Assembly: GCA_020631735.1 (NCBI GenBank)
Contig: CM036158.1
Location: 78,111,447 to 78,175,446, forward strand
Reading direction: 5' to 3'
Source of the DNA: Saccharum officinarum
Lineage: Eukaryota; Streptophyta; Magnoliopsida; Poales; Poaceae
DNA length: 64,000 nt
Shown here one piece after another: positions 35,790 through 46,094 of the stretch. The notes beneath the pieces were generated by a model that searched no databases, was not told the origin of the DNA, and saw only the letters and a list, made by a program, of their open reading frames with translations. The position numbers and the translations under genes were made by a program. Within the stretch, counting starts at the first letter, position 1; every line of letters starts with the position of its first letter.

Positions 35790-36700
35790 GAGTGGTATGG
35801 CGAGGGAGGCATTCGCTTTAGATCACCAGCTCTGCCACTTCCTTGTTCTCGTTCTTGCGTGCTTGCAGCCTCTTCTCCACCCACTGAGATGGATCATGGC
35901 AAGCATCCTTGAGACGAGTCATCGGAGGCCGGAGGTCCACTGCCACATCTCCGAGCCTACCTGCACGGCAAGGGTAAGTTTTTGAGCAATGTTTTGAGAT
36001 TACAATTGACCTGTGTGATCGGTGATGTTTCTAGGGCCGTTCCCATGCCATATCCAGAGAGGCCGCCAGCGCCCCTCGTGCCGTGACCCCACAACGTGGG
36101 GTCAAGTTTGTCCTCATCATTGTCGTTTCCTCGGATGACCGGCGGGAGTTTCGTGAGCTTGTCTGCGCGGCGAACAAGGCCCGCTAGTGCTACTTCAACG
36201 CCACCCGCAAGGTGGGTCGGTTGGAGCACTGCCTCAACATTGTCGGGGTGGCACTCGCTGCCTTGGAGAGGGAGACTGCTACCACACAGGTGGCAACCGC
36301 CGATGCCAAAGCCGTATCATGGATGAGGTTCTCTCCGTCTTGTTGTCCTATCTAACATCTGCAACTTTTGATCTTCTTGTCATCTGTTTGCCAGCGCTAA
36401 AGAGAGAAGCTGACGGCCTCTCTCCATGAGACGGAGGAAGCTTGCCTCTAGGAGTTTCTCCTGATGGAGGACATGAGCGATTGGTGGCAAGAAGCTGGTA
36501 GGGAGCCGGCGTTGCCCTCGCCACCATGCAGCTCTACACCGGCTAGACTTCCATCGGTGGACCCTAGGTTCTCGGCCACGCTAGGCAGGCAGAGCGGGTC
36601 GAGCTGGTCAGTGACTTCGTCGCCGCCACGGCCACCATGAATGTGGAGGACATCCTCTATAGTGGTGTCCAAGGCCTTAGGTTGTACCTAGCTAGGTCCT
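35790..36700 (+). pseudogene. Unidentified coding-like block, left-arm copy
   Basis: Open segments in changing frames encode a hydrophilic, alanine- and glutamate-rich protein (a RLEHCLNIVGVALAALERET segment near 36215-36275 and LHETEEAC near 36425). A gag-like or coiled-coil protein is possible, but I do not recognise it. Frameshifts and stops interrupt it. The mirrored copy is 52710-53620. Confidence 0.35.
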
Positions 36701-36775
36701 TTTAATAAAGAAATCTTCTTAGCTCGTGTTTCTTGATTTATTTTGTTTGTGCACCGCCGTCTTGCCATGCTTGCC

Positions 36776-36875
36776 NNNNNNNNNNNNNNNNNNNNNNNNN
36801 NNNNNNNNNNNNNNNNNNNNNNNNNNNNNNNNNNNNNNNNNNNNNNNNNNNNNNNNNNNNNNNNNNNNNNNNNNN
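36776..36875. other. Assembly gap (100 N) at the inner end of the left arm
   Basis: The inverted arm stops exactly at this gap. The sequence after it (GC-rich repeats) is not the mirror of anything beside the right arm, so the gap sits at a structural junction. Confidence 0.95.
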
Positions 36876-37430
36876 CCCCGGCAGGAGGAGGCCATGACCC
36901 CGGCAGGCTGGGGGCGCGCCCCGGCGGCCAGGAGGCCACAACCCCGGTGGGCTAGGGGTAGTGCCCCAGCGGCCAAGAGGGCGCGTCCCTAGCGTCGGTG
37001 GCCCCTTCTCTCCCTCCCTCACTCTCTCAGCGTGTGGACAGCAGGCCGCTCCTCCGGCGATAGGAGGCCGCGACCCGTCGGGCGGGGGGCCGTGCCCCAG
37101 CAGGCAGGAGGTCGCGTCCCTAGCGATCGGTTACAAGATGCAACAACAGGAGGCTGGATCCGGTGACGGGAGGCCGGATCTAGGCTGCGGGAGCTCGGAT
37201 CCAGGCAGCAGGAGGCCCGATGCGGCGACAGAAGGTTGGATCCAGGCGGCGTGCGGCCAGATCCTGGCGGGGCTCCTCCTGGCGGCATGTGGCGGATCCA
37301 AGCAGTGCGAGCGGTGGCCAGTGGCGGATCCAAGCAGTGTGTCCTGCGTCGCCAGATCTGGCTAGTGGGCTCAGGAATGGGCTCCGCGGTGGGCTTAGGA
37401 ACGGGCTCGCCTGCGGGCTTGGGATTTTTT
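36876..37430. repeat. GC-rich tandem-like repeats of CACTA element 1
   Basis: Irregular units of GGAGGCC or GGATCCAGGC with GGCGGGGC repeat over 550 bases. The frames here, up to 134 codons, are repeat translations. The segment lies just inside the CACTA subterminal region (37430-37587). Confidence 0.7.
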
Positions 37431-37587
37431 TATTGATTAACCGTGGCTGGTGTTCTAAGAACCGAGGCCGACAAAGCAACCGTCTTCATTAACGTCTGAT
37501 TAACCGTGACCTTTCGACGGAGGCATTTGTGTTGCCTGCCTCGGTTAATCCAAAACGTCTGCCTCGGTTAAACTTACTGTAGTAGTG

Positions 37588-38186
37588 CTCTTTTGTTGAA
37601 TCCATATTCGTTTTGGAAATATTAGTATATACTATACTTTTTAGGAAAATTTATATTTGTGTGTTGATTGTGCAGTGTTACGATAATTTTCTAAATATAC
37701 ACCTAACACAAAAATCCTAGCTCTGGCTAGAGTTCCAGTGGTGACCACAGTGATGTGGCTAAGTAGAACATAGCTGACTATTCATGCACACCAAGATTCA
37801 AAGTTATGATCTTTGACCAATAATTTGGTCAGCAACGTTTAACTATTATAATACAAACTAGATATAGTTATGATTCAATATAATCATAAGTTTATAGCCA
37901 TAAATAGTATAATGTAAAATAAATAAATGATCAAAATGTATCTTGAGAGATCACCGTGTGGCATTCGACGCTTTATAAACTGGTCTCTGGAGATAGTACT
38001 ACCAAGAGAAGGAGCATGTACAAAGCTGCAAACTGTTGGATCTCCATTTATTTTGCCAAGCAAAAGCGAGCTATATATTAATTCCGTTAAACAAATATAT
38101 TTTGTTCACTAATCAACTAGTTGCTGGCACTTCCATTAATTTGTACATACAATATGATATGAATGTAAATTTTTTCCACAAGAATT
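37588..38186. other. 3' flank of the bHLH gene, no other feature seen
   Basis: AT-rich sequence between the CACTA end and the bHLH stop codon. No coding or repeat signal is recognised. Confidence 0.4.
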
Positions 38187-40763
38187 TTAACCTAGTTTAT
38201 TTAGAGCTGAAGTAAGATTGTTCACAAGTTCACCTGTGCTGGAAGTTCCGTCTTCAATCTGCATGTGGTGAGAAAAAAAATTAGAAAACAATAATATCTT
38301 TAATTGACCGACCATATTAATGTCATATGACATTTGCATACCTTCTCTGCAAGGCTAAAGCTACTTAGAGTATCATAATTAGCTAATCCTAGTCCATCAA
38401 TCTATACTTCTGCATGGACTAGAATCTTATAAAGAGTATAAATTTGTGTTCAATCGGTAACTAAAAGTAATTAAAATTTCTTATTTTTGGTACTCTCTCT
38501 TTGTTCATTTTTCAGGCAATACCATATAGATAATCTATACCGCTGTTAAGTTGTGCTGAGTTTATCAATTATTGCTCTATATATTTTTTCATCCATATTG
38601 ATAATTTTTCTCCTTTTGCATGTCATTCTATATGACTTCAATTTGAGTTTATTTAAAACCTTAGATTAAATTAGGGTGGCTTGCACATGTCTTGTGTGCA
38701 TTTGCTATATTTCCTTCAAAACTCTCTTTATATATTTTTTGTCCTAGACTGCACTCTTAATAACTTATGATCATATATAGACGGTCATTTAAGCTAGCCT
38801 CATGCCGCTCATGATCAATGGTGGAGCTTAAAGTAAGATCTAGGAGGGCCAACAATGCTAACCTCAAGAGGATAATAACATTTAAGCCTAAAAATCATAT
38901 CTATTTCTAAGTGAATTTAGAAAAACATGGAGGTCACCCAGAATACCCAAGGAATAAATATGTTTTTGTAAGGGACTACACATATGGCAAAAGATTAAAT
39001 GGGAGTTTTATTGTGAGTGGCAAAAAGTATTTTTATCCATTGCTTGAATCGACAATCGGATGTCATGGACGCATAGGGCTCATCGAATGCATTCTGGTTT
39101 GCTATTCATATGCGTTGTTCAGAGTACAACTTGTCACTACTGGACAGGCAGGCTTGCCGAGAGCCCCTCTCGGCAAAGGGCTGCCGGCAAAGCGGCGTCT
39201 AGCAAAGGGGCCTTTGCCGAGAGCCTTCTTTCGGGCACTCGGCAAAGCCTTTGCCGAGGGCCACGGCGGCTCTCGGCAAACAAAAGTAGCCGTTAGGAGC
39301 TTTCCGCCGTTACCTATAACTACAGTAGCCTGAACTTTGCTTCCCATTATGGCCTCGTCCAAGTGGCGCCACCCCTCTCTGCATGCACACGAGAAAGAAA
39401 AAGAGAAAGGGGAAGAGAGGAGCTAGGGAGCGCTGGACCATGTCGTTTCTCTCTGAAAAAACAGTTAGAAATCGTCTCCTCTATTCGTTTTGCCTAGATT
39501 TCCTTTTTTTTCCTCGCTGTTTCCTTTGTTTTGTTGGAAATCCATGGTAGGGTTTAGAGGATTAGGCATCTAATCTCGTAATTAGACTCTAGTTTTCTCA
39601 AAATGTGCAACTGCATGCAGATAAACGACAACCGCACATTTTGAGAAAACCAGAGTATATTATGTCTAGAACCAGGGATAACAACTGCAGATTTTGTCTA
39701 GAGCCAGGGACGTGTGTTTTACCTGTGCCGTGATGGTGATGTTGAGTGATGACTCGGCGAAGGGCACGACGTTGGTGTTGATGATGGAGAGGCCGTGGTT
39801 TTCCAGCTCCGTGAGCACCATGATGAGCACTCCCTTCTTCTCCCGGCACACCAACCTCAGCAAAATCGTTTTCCCTCGCAAGTCCACCTCGATCTTTGGG
39901 CTCTCGTCATCAGACTTGTTTACAGCTTCACCCTTGGAGCCAGTCCCAGTAGTGCAGCATTGCGCGTCCGAATCCGCCGTGGTGCTGCCGCCGCCGCTGC
40001 CGGCGAAGTGGTGGTGCTCCTTCTGCAGCGTCTTGAGCCTGTCCTTGAGGTGGTGCACGTACTCGATAGTGCTGCCCAAGACGGACACCTTGTCGGTCTG
40101 AGAATGGAATACATTGCCAATCGCTAACGGCTTTATTAGCTAGTCAACTCGTCTTGTAGACATAGCTAGCTAGCTAGCTAGCTAGCTAGCTAGCTAGAGG
40201 CCTATATATGCCTATCTAGAGCTCAGTCACGTACTGACGTACCTTGGTGATGTCCGGGACGATGGACGCCAACGTGGCGAAGTGGTGATGCATCTTCTCC
40301 CGCCGCTTCCTCTCTGCGAGGACGTGTTCCTTCACGATCGAGCTCGGCCTCCGCCCGCTGACTGTAGCTGCTTTCTTCCCCGTCCCAACCGTGGTAGACG
40401 ACGAGGAGGAGCCGCCGTCATCGGTGAAGGACATCAAGACGTTGTTGCCACCGACACCCGTCGCAACGAATGAGAAGCCCGTCCCCGTCGTTGGCCGCTT
40501 CTCTTGTGGAGGCGGCTGCAGGCTCCGCAGCTCGTTGGCCAGGGATTCCGCGAGCTGCTGCATGCTCAGTGGGTCAATCAACTCCAGCTCCCAAACTCAT
40601 CATCCTTCTCCTACATACACACAATTATTTATGCTTAGCTATCAACTAAATTGGAAAATGGAATTTCTATGAACTGCACAGTACAGATGGCTGCTTTCTA
40701 GATTTGATCGTGTGGGAATCTTACCAGTTCTGCCAGCCATTGCTTATTAGCCGAGGAATCCAT
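38187..40763 (-). CDS. bHLH transcription factor (NAI1/bHLH18-25-like), four coding exons, one frame defect
   Basis: This is a nuclear DNA-binding regulator expected to dimerise and bind E-box sites. On the reverse strand the exons are 40763-40725 (M to AEL), 40610-40243, 40097-39723 and 38258-38187 (ends LNKLG, then TAA). All junctions have GT and AG, phase 0. The basic region (HVLAERKRREKM) ends exon 2. Exon 3 continues with the loop, helix 2 (DKVSVLGSTIEYVHHLKDRL) and an ACT-like C-terminal domain, and exon 4 gives the short tail typical of the subgroup. Exon 2 is 368 bases, one short of a multiple of three. The frame breaks between GSW and LIDPLSMQ near 40585-40600, so either a one-base loss, an assembly error or use of ATG 40563 applies. 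Intron 3 is 1464 bases and holds transposon sequence. Confidence 0.85.
39135..39330 (+). mobile_element. CACTA-type terminus with CGGCAAAG repeats inside bHLH intron 3
   Basis: It begins CACTACTGGACAGG and continues with at least five TCGGCAAAG or CTTTGCCGA motifs in both orientations. This is the subterminal pattern of a well-known grass CACTA family, different from elements 1 and 2. No matching opposite end is seen, so it is a solo end or remnant. Confidence 0.65.
39592..39650. repeat. Perfect 17-bp inverted repeat with 25-base loop in bHLH intron 3
   Basis: GTTTTCTCAAAATGTGC (39592-39608) is mirrored exactly at 39634-39650. The loop contains CTGCATGCAG, itself a palindrome. A short MITE or a hairpin RNA are both possible. 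Confidence 0.75.
40163..40197. repeat. (TAGC)n microsatellite in bHLH intron 2
   Basis: About nine copies of TAGC lie within the 145-base intron 40098-40242. Because GCTA repeats are partly self-complementary, the intron may form a hairpin. Confidence 0.9.
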
Positions 40764-40985
40764 CTCGCTAGAATCTATCGTCAGGTGTAATATATAAACT
40801 GATAAACACTACACCAAAACCATTAGACAGCGCTTGAGTTAATATAATTCTGGTTATTTGATGCAGAGAAATCTTAACAAAATTTAACAAATAACGAAAG
40901 GAGCAATCTCAAGGAACAAAATGGAAAAAACAAATTAAGGGAGAAGTAACGAGCACAGGAATTTTGGAGTGACTCTGCTCCATAC

Positions 40986-41052
40986 CTGAAAATCGATGGT
41001 ACTGTTGTGCTCCTAACTAGAGGAGAGAGGAGACTGGTGTAGGTTTCTTATA
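40986..41052 (-). promoter_or_regulatory. Probable core promoter and 5' leader exon of the bHLH gene
   Basis: On the reverse strand TATAAG (41052-41047) is followed by a CT-rich leader and a donor-like CAG/GTATGG at 40986. An acceptor-like TTCTAG lies just before the ATG at 40763. A leader intron of about 220 bases would explain why the only other TATA-like string (40791-40799) is too close to the ATG. This is inference from spacing and splice consensus. Confidence 0.4.
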
Positions 41053-41277
41053 GGCAAAGCAAACATACTATACTGCTTGAATTTATTATGCTGTGATGCT
41101 TCTTACATAGGCTTTTCTTCAACAACTTGAGCTAGGGTACTTAGCCCCAATAATTATGATTAATTATTAGCACTATTAAATCCCAACTTTAAGGATTCCG
41201 AGGCATGCTCCATTGTACATACATTTCAACCGCTGCATTCCATGTATTATACACCAGAAAATCTCTTATGTATATAA

Positions 41278-42106
41278 GGCCAGTCTCAATGCAATGTTTC
41301 ATCTCCCGGTTTCCAAAACATGAAACTGTACATGAAACGGTATCTCTCTCTCAATGCATTGTCTCATTGCACGGTTTCACTTGTTATTTTACCTTTCGTG
41401 GGTCCCACCGTCTCTCTCCCCTCTCTCTTCAGAAGCGAGCGCCCACGACAGAGGAGCCCGAGCGGCGGAGCGAGCGCGAGGCAGAGGAGCGAGCGCCTGC
41501 AGTGGAGCGGCTCACAGCGGAGGAGCCCGTGCGGTGGAGGAGCTCGCGGCGGAGCGAGCGCGCGGCGGAGGAGCCCATGCGGCGAAGCGAGCGCCCGAGG
41601 CAGAGGAGCCCGCACGGCGGAGCGAGCGCCCACGGCCGAAGGATCTCGCGCCCATGCGCGGTGGAGCTCGCGCTCGTGCCGTGGCGGAGGACGTGCGATA
41701 GCTCGAGTCAGAGGAGGTGTGGCGGCTCGGCATGCGTGCGCGCCTGCTGGACGGCGGCGCGCCGCTCAAGCCTGCGCCGCGCCCGGCGGAGTTCGCGACC
41801 GCGCTGGGGAGGGGCGGAGGCGCCCGTGCCACGCTGGGAAGGGGCCAAGGGACCGGGGGCAGCACCGGAGATGGAGCAGGGGCAGCGCCAGCACTCGCAA
41901 CGGCCAGAGGAAGCGGAGCTCGTGATGAAACGAATTGAGTCCTTAGTGGGGGTTTCATGCGATTTCCGATGTCTTGGAAACAACGCCAATACGTTTCGTG
42001 GGGATGAAATATTTCCCTTCTCTCTCCTCCTCATTTCATGCAAAAACTCCAAGTCTGCTATTGTGGTACTCCATTTAATGTGCATGAAACCCTATTGAGA
42101 CTGACC
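41278..42106. mobile_element. Tourist/PIF-type element carrying a GC-rich insert
   Basis: Inverted ends GGCCAGTCTCAATG and, on the other strand, GGTCAGTCTCAATA are followed by GTTTCAT. TAA flanks both sides (41275-41277 and 42107-42109), the PIF/Harbinger target duplication. TGAAAC phrases fill the AT-rich flanks. The interior 41430-41930 is very GC-rich with GCGGAGCGAGCGCCC repeats and holds a 297-codon frame that also runs through both terminal regions, so I treat it as chance rather than a gene. Confidence 0.78.
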
Positions 42107-42390
42107 TAAGAAATTATGTGAGTATTTGGAGCATGGCATTGTTTTAGTAGTTCACTGCAACAGCATATTGGTTAGATTTTGTCTTGTTCCATATTGACTT
42201 CCCTACTAACTTAATTATTATTGATACCATAGCATGTGCATGTGGGGATGTGCTGGTCAAAGCTTATATTCTTTCGAATCCTTCAACAAGGCCCTCTTGC
42301 TGTACTTTTCTTTGCTCAATAACTGCAAGTTGGATTGTAACTAGTGTCCAAGAAATTAGAAAGTCATTCACTTACTTTCTTACTAGGATA

Positions 42391-43273
42391 AGTCCATTTT
42401 TGACCATCCAACTATTGTTCAAGTTTAATTCTGGCAGCAAGTATAAGGCCTGAAATCTTTGACGATCGAACTATTAATACCGGACAAGTTTGGTCATCCA
42501 GGTGGTTTCAAATAAAGGTGGTTTTGTATTTAGAAAACAAAATGTAATTTTTTTTAAAAAAAATCCATAAATTATTCTGTTTTAATAAAAATGGAAACCA
42601 GCACCATACTTTTTCTAAAGATATAATGTATATATAGGTGTTAGATTTGGAGTTTTTTGGATCTTATTTCTCATAGTGTTTTACTGCTGCCCATTAATTA
42701 TTTAAAATGCCATTTTGTGCTATATTAAACGTAAAGATCAACCAAGAAAATCCATACTCAAAATAGAGAACAAAATAATAGTGATGCCATTATAGTTGTA
42801 ATGGATAAATATAATATGATATATATGTCGTTGAGCATGGCACCTATGAGGTTGGTGTCGTTTTCCATATATTCTTCTGTTTGCTTGTAATCTGCTATGG
42901 ATTCTCTAGCTCAATCCGGATATAATGTAGCACACAAAATAATTAATTGAATAAGTAATAAACATGACTATGAGAAATAAAACATGGGAATAAATGAAAT
43001 ATCAATAACTTCAAATAGAGCAGCAAATAGATATTTTAGGAATATTTTGGTACTAATTTAATATTTTTATGGTTTGAAATGGATTAGTTGTCAATATTTT
43101 AAAAATAAACTAGCTTTTATATTTTTAGATAATACGAAACCACCTTTAAAAGTAGATAGATGGCCGAATTTGTCCAGTACTTATGGTTCGGTGGTTAACG
43201 ATTTCTAGTTTTAGAGTTACATGGCAAAAAAACAAACTCAAACAATATTTAGTTGGATGTCAAAAAATGGACT
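42391..43273. mobile_element. Element with long (about 150-bp) terminal inverted repeats
   Basis: AGTCCATTTTTGACCATCC at the left is mirrored by GGATGTCAAAAAATGGACT at the right. Similarity continues inward through GGACAAGTTTGGTCATC and GGTGGTTT for about 150 bases. The 883-bp element is non-coding. Long inverted ends fit a Mutator-like or foldback element. I could not find a convincing 9-bp target duplication. Confidence 0.65.
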
Positions 43274-45120
43274 TCTTCCTTATTATTAAAATACAGAACA
43301 CACCATGAAGTGGAGACTTACATGCATCTACCTCAAGGAACACATTCAGTCACTGGCCTCTCATTTGAAACATGATGAGCCATTTTTAGTCTTGATTATA
43401 TTGTTTCCTATTAAATTCCTACAAACTTGAAGTTTCATTGGCAGGTCCTGAATTCATATATTAATACATATATACATTTTTAGTTATGGAGAAGCATGAG
43501 GTTTCACGGTGGCAGAGTGTGCTGTTCTGGTCACTCACCTCAGCTTTCGCGAAGAGAACGAGGACAGTTCATGGGCAACACGTGTGTGCCGGCGAATCCA
43601 ACCTGAGACTTTCCTTATATTAGAGAAAAAGGATGCTCTTGTAGGAGTATTGATTAGTAAGTTCCAGCTCACCATGTATCCAGTTTTAAAAGGAGTGTAG
43701 ATCCAGTTTCATCTAGATAAAACTTGTCCTCTCTATTCATAATTTTAGTGTCATGCCATTAGACTTTGTCCTTCACTATGGCTAGCCTTACACTAGTGTA
43801 CTAATAAATGCATTTCATCGATCCTTTCCTAACATGCATCAGCCAAGCGGATTAGCAAGGCATTAATAGTTTATATCATTGCGCCCACAGTTTGAAGCAA
43901 AACAAGAGCGCGGCTCGATCAATCGATGTGCATTGCATTCTATTATTTCAGGGCAACTCTCTTCTGTGGTTTTGTCATGGCTGACCGATTTCTAGTACTG
44001 GCATGCATGAGGACCACCTGTCACATGCGGTGTGCATGGATCCAGATACTTTCTCCATTCTCTAGCATATATAATGTACAATATGCTAGCAAATATATGT
44101 GCAAGCTACATTGTGTTCTATCATATATCTTACAGATATGCAGGGATCAAGAGCTAGCTAGCTCCCTGTTCAATTATGCACCAGAAGTCTGAAGAAAACT
44201 TAAGAGCATATCTATCGTTATTATCACACCCAAACTTGCTAGTAACATGGTGGTTTATCAAATTGATGTGTTCATTAGCATATACACCAAACTAGAGGTT
44301 TTCAAAACTCCATATGGCTGACTAGCTAGTGGGCATCCTAATAAAGCCAGTCACGGTTTCATAAGAGTTTCATTGGCATTAAATAAGCCAACATTGCATA
44401 GTACAGATGAAGATAGATGACAAAAGTTTTATGGGATGAAATAAATAAGTTTCATGGAGATGAAACTTGTCTATATGCAATGCTCCTAAAACTAATGTGG
44501 GCCTCAAAGAACACTAAGACAAGCAAAATCCCAAAGCATGTTCGTGGGCCAATGCCATAGTCGTGCCACTCAACACCAGCTCTCTATACCACAATTCGGC
44601 GCAATTCCTCACCATCAATTCCGACTCCTAACAAAGAACCACCACATAGAGAAGATGTGTGACATCTAGGGTTCTGCCACACCATAGCCACCATAAGAGC
44701 CAATAACATCAACCAATCCTACAGGAAGATGTAGTAAACATTGTGACACTTTGTTGAACACTTGCCCTGTAAATTGTACTAACATATAGTCGCAGGAGTA
44801 CGGTTAGAGTTCGATTACTAATTAATTGAAGCCCACAGAATGCTGAAGTCACGAAAGCAAGTCTAGGTTGGAACTGATTATCATAACAATTAACAATATT
44901 TAAACTCATGTAAATGAACTACCGCACACTTTCCTGACATTAATGTTTGATGTTTCAACTCAGCTTAACATTTTTTTAGAAAATGGAAGCTTTATTTCAG
45001 CCCTGAAATAAATATAGTATCTTTTCTATCAAAAACCTAATTATTTTGACTTAATAAATAGACCATACAATTGTATTTTTTCTCACACAAACTTGAGAGT
45101 GCAAATTATGATCTACTTAT
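43274..45120. other. No gene seen
   Basis: Low-complexity intergenic sequence. A degraded GTTTCAT-rich piece at 44336-44500 resembles the Tourist-type element at 41278. No reliable coding frame is present. Confidence 0.4.
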
Positions 45121-45182
45121 TCAAGCAAGCCAGCAAGGAGAAAAAAAAAGATCAGCGGGGTTTTTTGGCGGACGTAAACCGA

Positions 45183-45235
45183 AAACAATTTAAAACGCCA
45201 TCCAAACAAATTATGGTACGTGGCAGACAAAAACT
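45183..45235 (+). repeat. Direct repeat, copy A
   Basis: CGCCATCCAAACAAATTATG and GTGGCAGAC recur almost unchanged at 45930-45982, on the far side of the Helitron and MITE. Confidence 0.85.
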
Positions 45236-45334
45236 TAGTTACTTTTTCCCGGCAGACGTACGAAGCAAGGAGAAAAAAAAAAGATCAGCAGCGTCAGGGC
45301 CTAGCCCAGAGTTAAAAGATTAGCCTTTAAAGAA

Positions 45335-45602
45335 AGGGGCTAAAGTTTAGCATCTTGGACTGTTTGATACATGACTAAAAGATGACTACAAGGTGAAAGA
45401 GAAAGAAAAAAGAAATAGAGTAAAGTCACATGTTATCATTTTTTAGCTCTCTTTAGCCTACCTTGTAAGGACTAACGGGCTAATGGAGGGGCTACCTAGC
45501 CACTTTTTAGCCTACCTAGCCACTTTTTAGCCCTTGGGATCCAAATAGGAGGGCTAAAATGAGGGACTAATCTTTAGCTCCTTGGATCCAAACAGAGCTT
45601 TA
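45335..45602. mobile_element. MITE with GGGCTAAAG ends
   Basis: It starts AAGGGGCTAAAGTTTAGC and ends CTTTAGCTCCTTGGATCC, with internal TTTAGCCTACCTAGCCACTT duplicated in tandem. It is a grass TIR element of uncertain superfamily. Confidence 0.5.
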
Positions 45603-45619
45603 GACGGACGTAATCTCAT

Positions 45620-45917
45620 TTATCTATCTATCTATATACACCTTATATATATTTATATTTTTTAAATAAAAAGACTCTAAAGTCATCATCTACCTACTGA
45701 TATCAGATCTTAGCCCCTGTCTACGCGTCCGCGTCCGATACAAATTATACTTCACTCCGAGTTCACACGTTCGTGTCCTACCCGGTTACGATATGAAGAA
45801 CAAATCCACGTATCTGCGTCCGATACGAAGTCGTTGGAGCTCACACATCCGCGTCCGATTAATGAGGTTCAATTCAAAAAATTATGACGCCGTTGCAACG
45901 CACGGGTATTTATCTAG
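45620..45917 (+). mobile_element. Probable short Helitron, start uncertain
   Basis: The 3' end CGTTGCAACGCACGGGTATTTATCTAG (split here as CGTTGCAACGCACGGG then TATTTATCTAG) followed by T is typical of grass Helitrons. The 5' TC (near 45620, TCTATCTATATACACC) is only a candidate. The interior repeats CGCGTCCGAT. Confidence 0.6.
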
Positions 45918-45929
45918 TAAACAAAAAGA

Positions 45930-45982
45930 ATTTCAAACGCCATCCAAACAAATTATGGTGCGTGGCAGACGTAAACTTAGTT
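45930..45982 (+). repeat. Direct repeat, copy B
   Basis: This is the partner of 45183-45235, with similarity extending to AAACTTAGTT and a CTTTT run. The pair is separated by about 745 bases. Confidence 0.85.
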
Positions 45983-46094
45983 GCTTTTCATTGAAATCAT
46001 ATCCATCGTTGAGCAGATTTTTTTTCTTTTGGCAGGAAACTCTGGAATTTTACAATGTCTACGGTTGCTGAAGAATGATGCTGGTTGTTTGATT

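Larger units (their letters stand above)
25612..36775 (+). repeat. Left arm of a giant inverted duplication
   Basis: This arm is the reverse complement of 52619-63665. It begins inside a Stowaway MITE at TCATTAGAT (25612) and ends at the N gap. A stretch of about 330 bases that I compared (34501-34830 against the right arm) differs at about 11 positions, nearly all transitions. The arm contains, from left to right, a truncated Stowaway, TTGCAACAT repeats, a SINE, a CACTA end, 89-bp tandem repeats, an F-box pseudogene, a Tat-type LTR and an unidentified coding-like block. A 99-bp tandem duplication (27315-27512) is absent from the other arm. Confidence 0.93.
28666..37587. mobile_element. CACTA element 1 (chimeric or rearranged)
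   Basis: The left end is CACTACTATACAAATG at 28666 and the right end is ACTGTAGTAGTG at 37587, both pointing inward, each followed by multiple subterminal repeats with the core CCGCCTC or GCCTCGGTTAA. Flanking triplets differ (AGA on the left, CTC on the right), so there is no 3-bp target duplication. The left 8.1 kb belongs to the inverted arm. The part after the N gap (36876-37587) does not match the other element at high identity, although its end is architecturally like the left end of element 2. I found no transposase (TNP2-type) frame. Confidence 0.7.

Noticed and set aside
36961..37365. 134-codon frame after the second gap
   Set aside because: It is a GC-rich CACTA repeat with open frames on both strands, and the residue composition follows the repeat unit.
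40785..40800. TATATAAAC as TATA box of the bHLH gene
   Set aside because: It lies only about 30 bases before the ATG, leaving no room for a leader. The TATAAG at 41047-41052 with a leader intron fits better.
41205..42098. 297-codon forward frame
   Set aside because: It runs through the terminal repeats of a Tourist-type element and a low-complexity GC-rich array, and four other frames are also open there.
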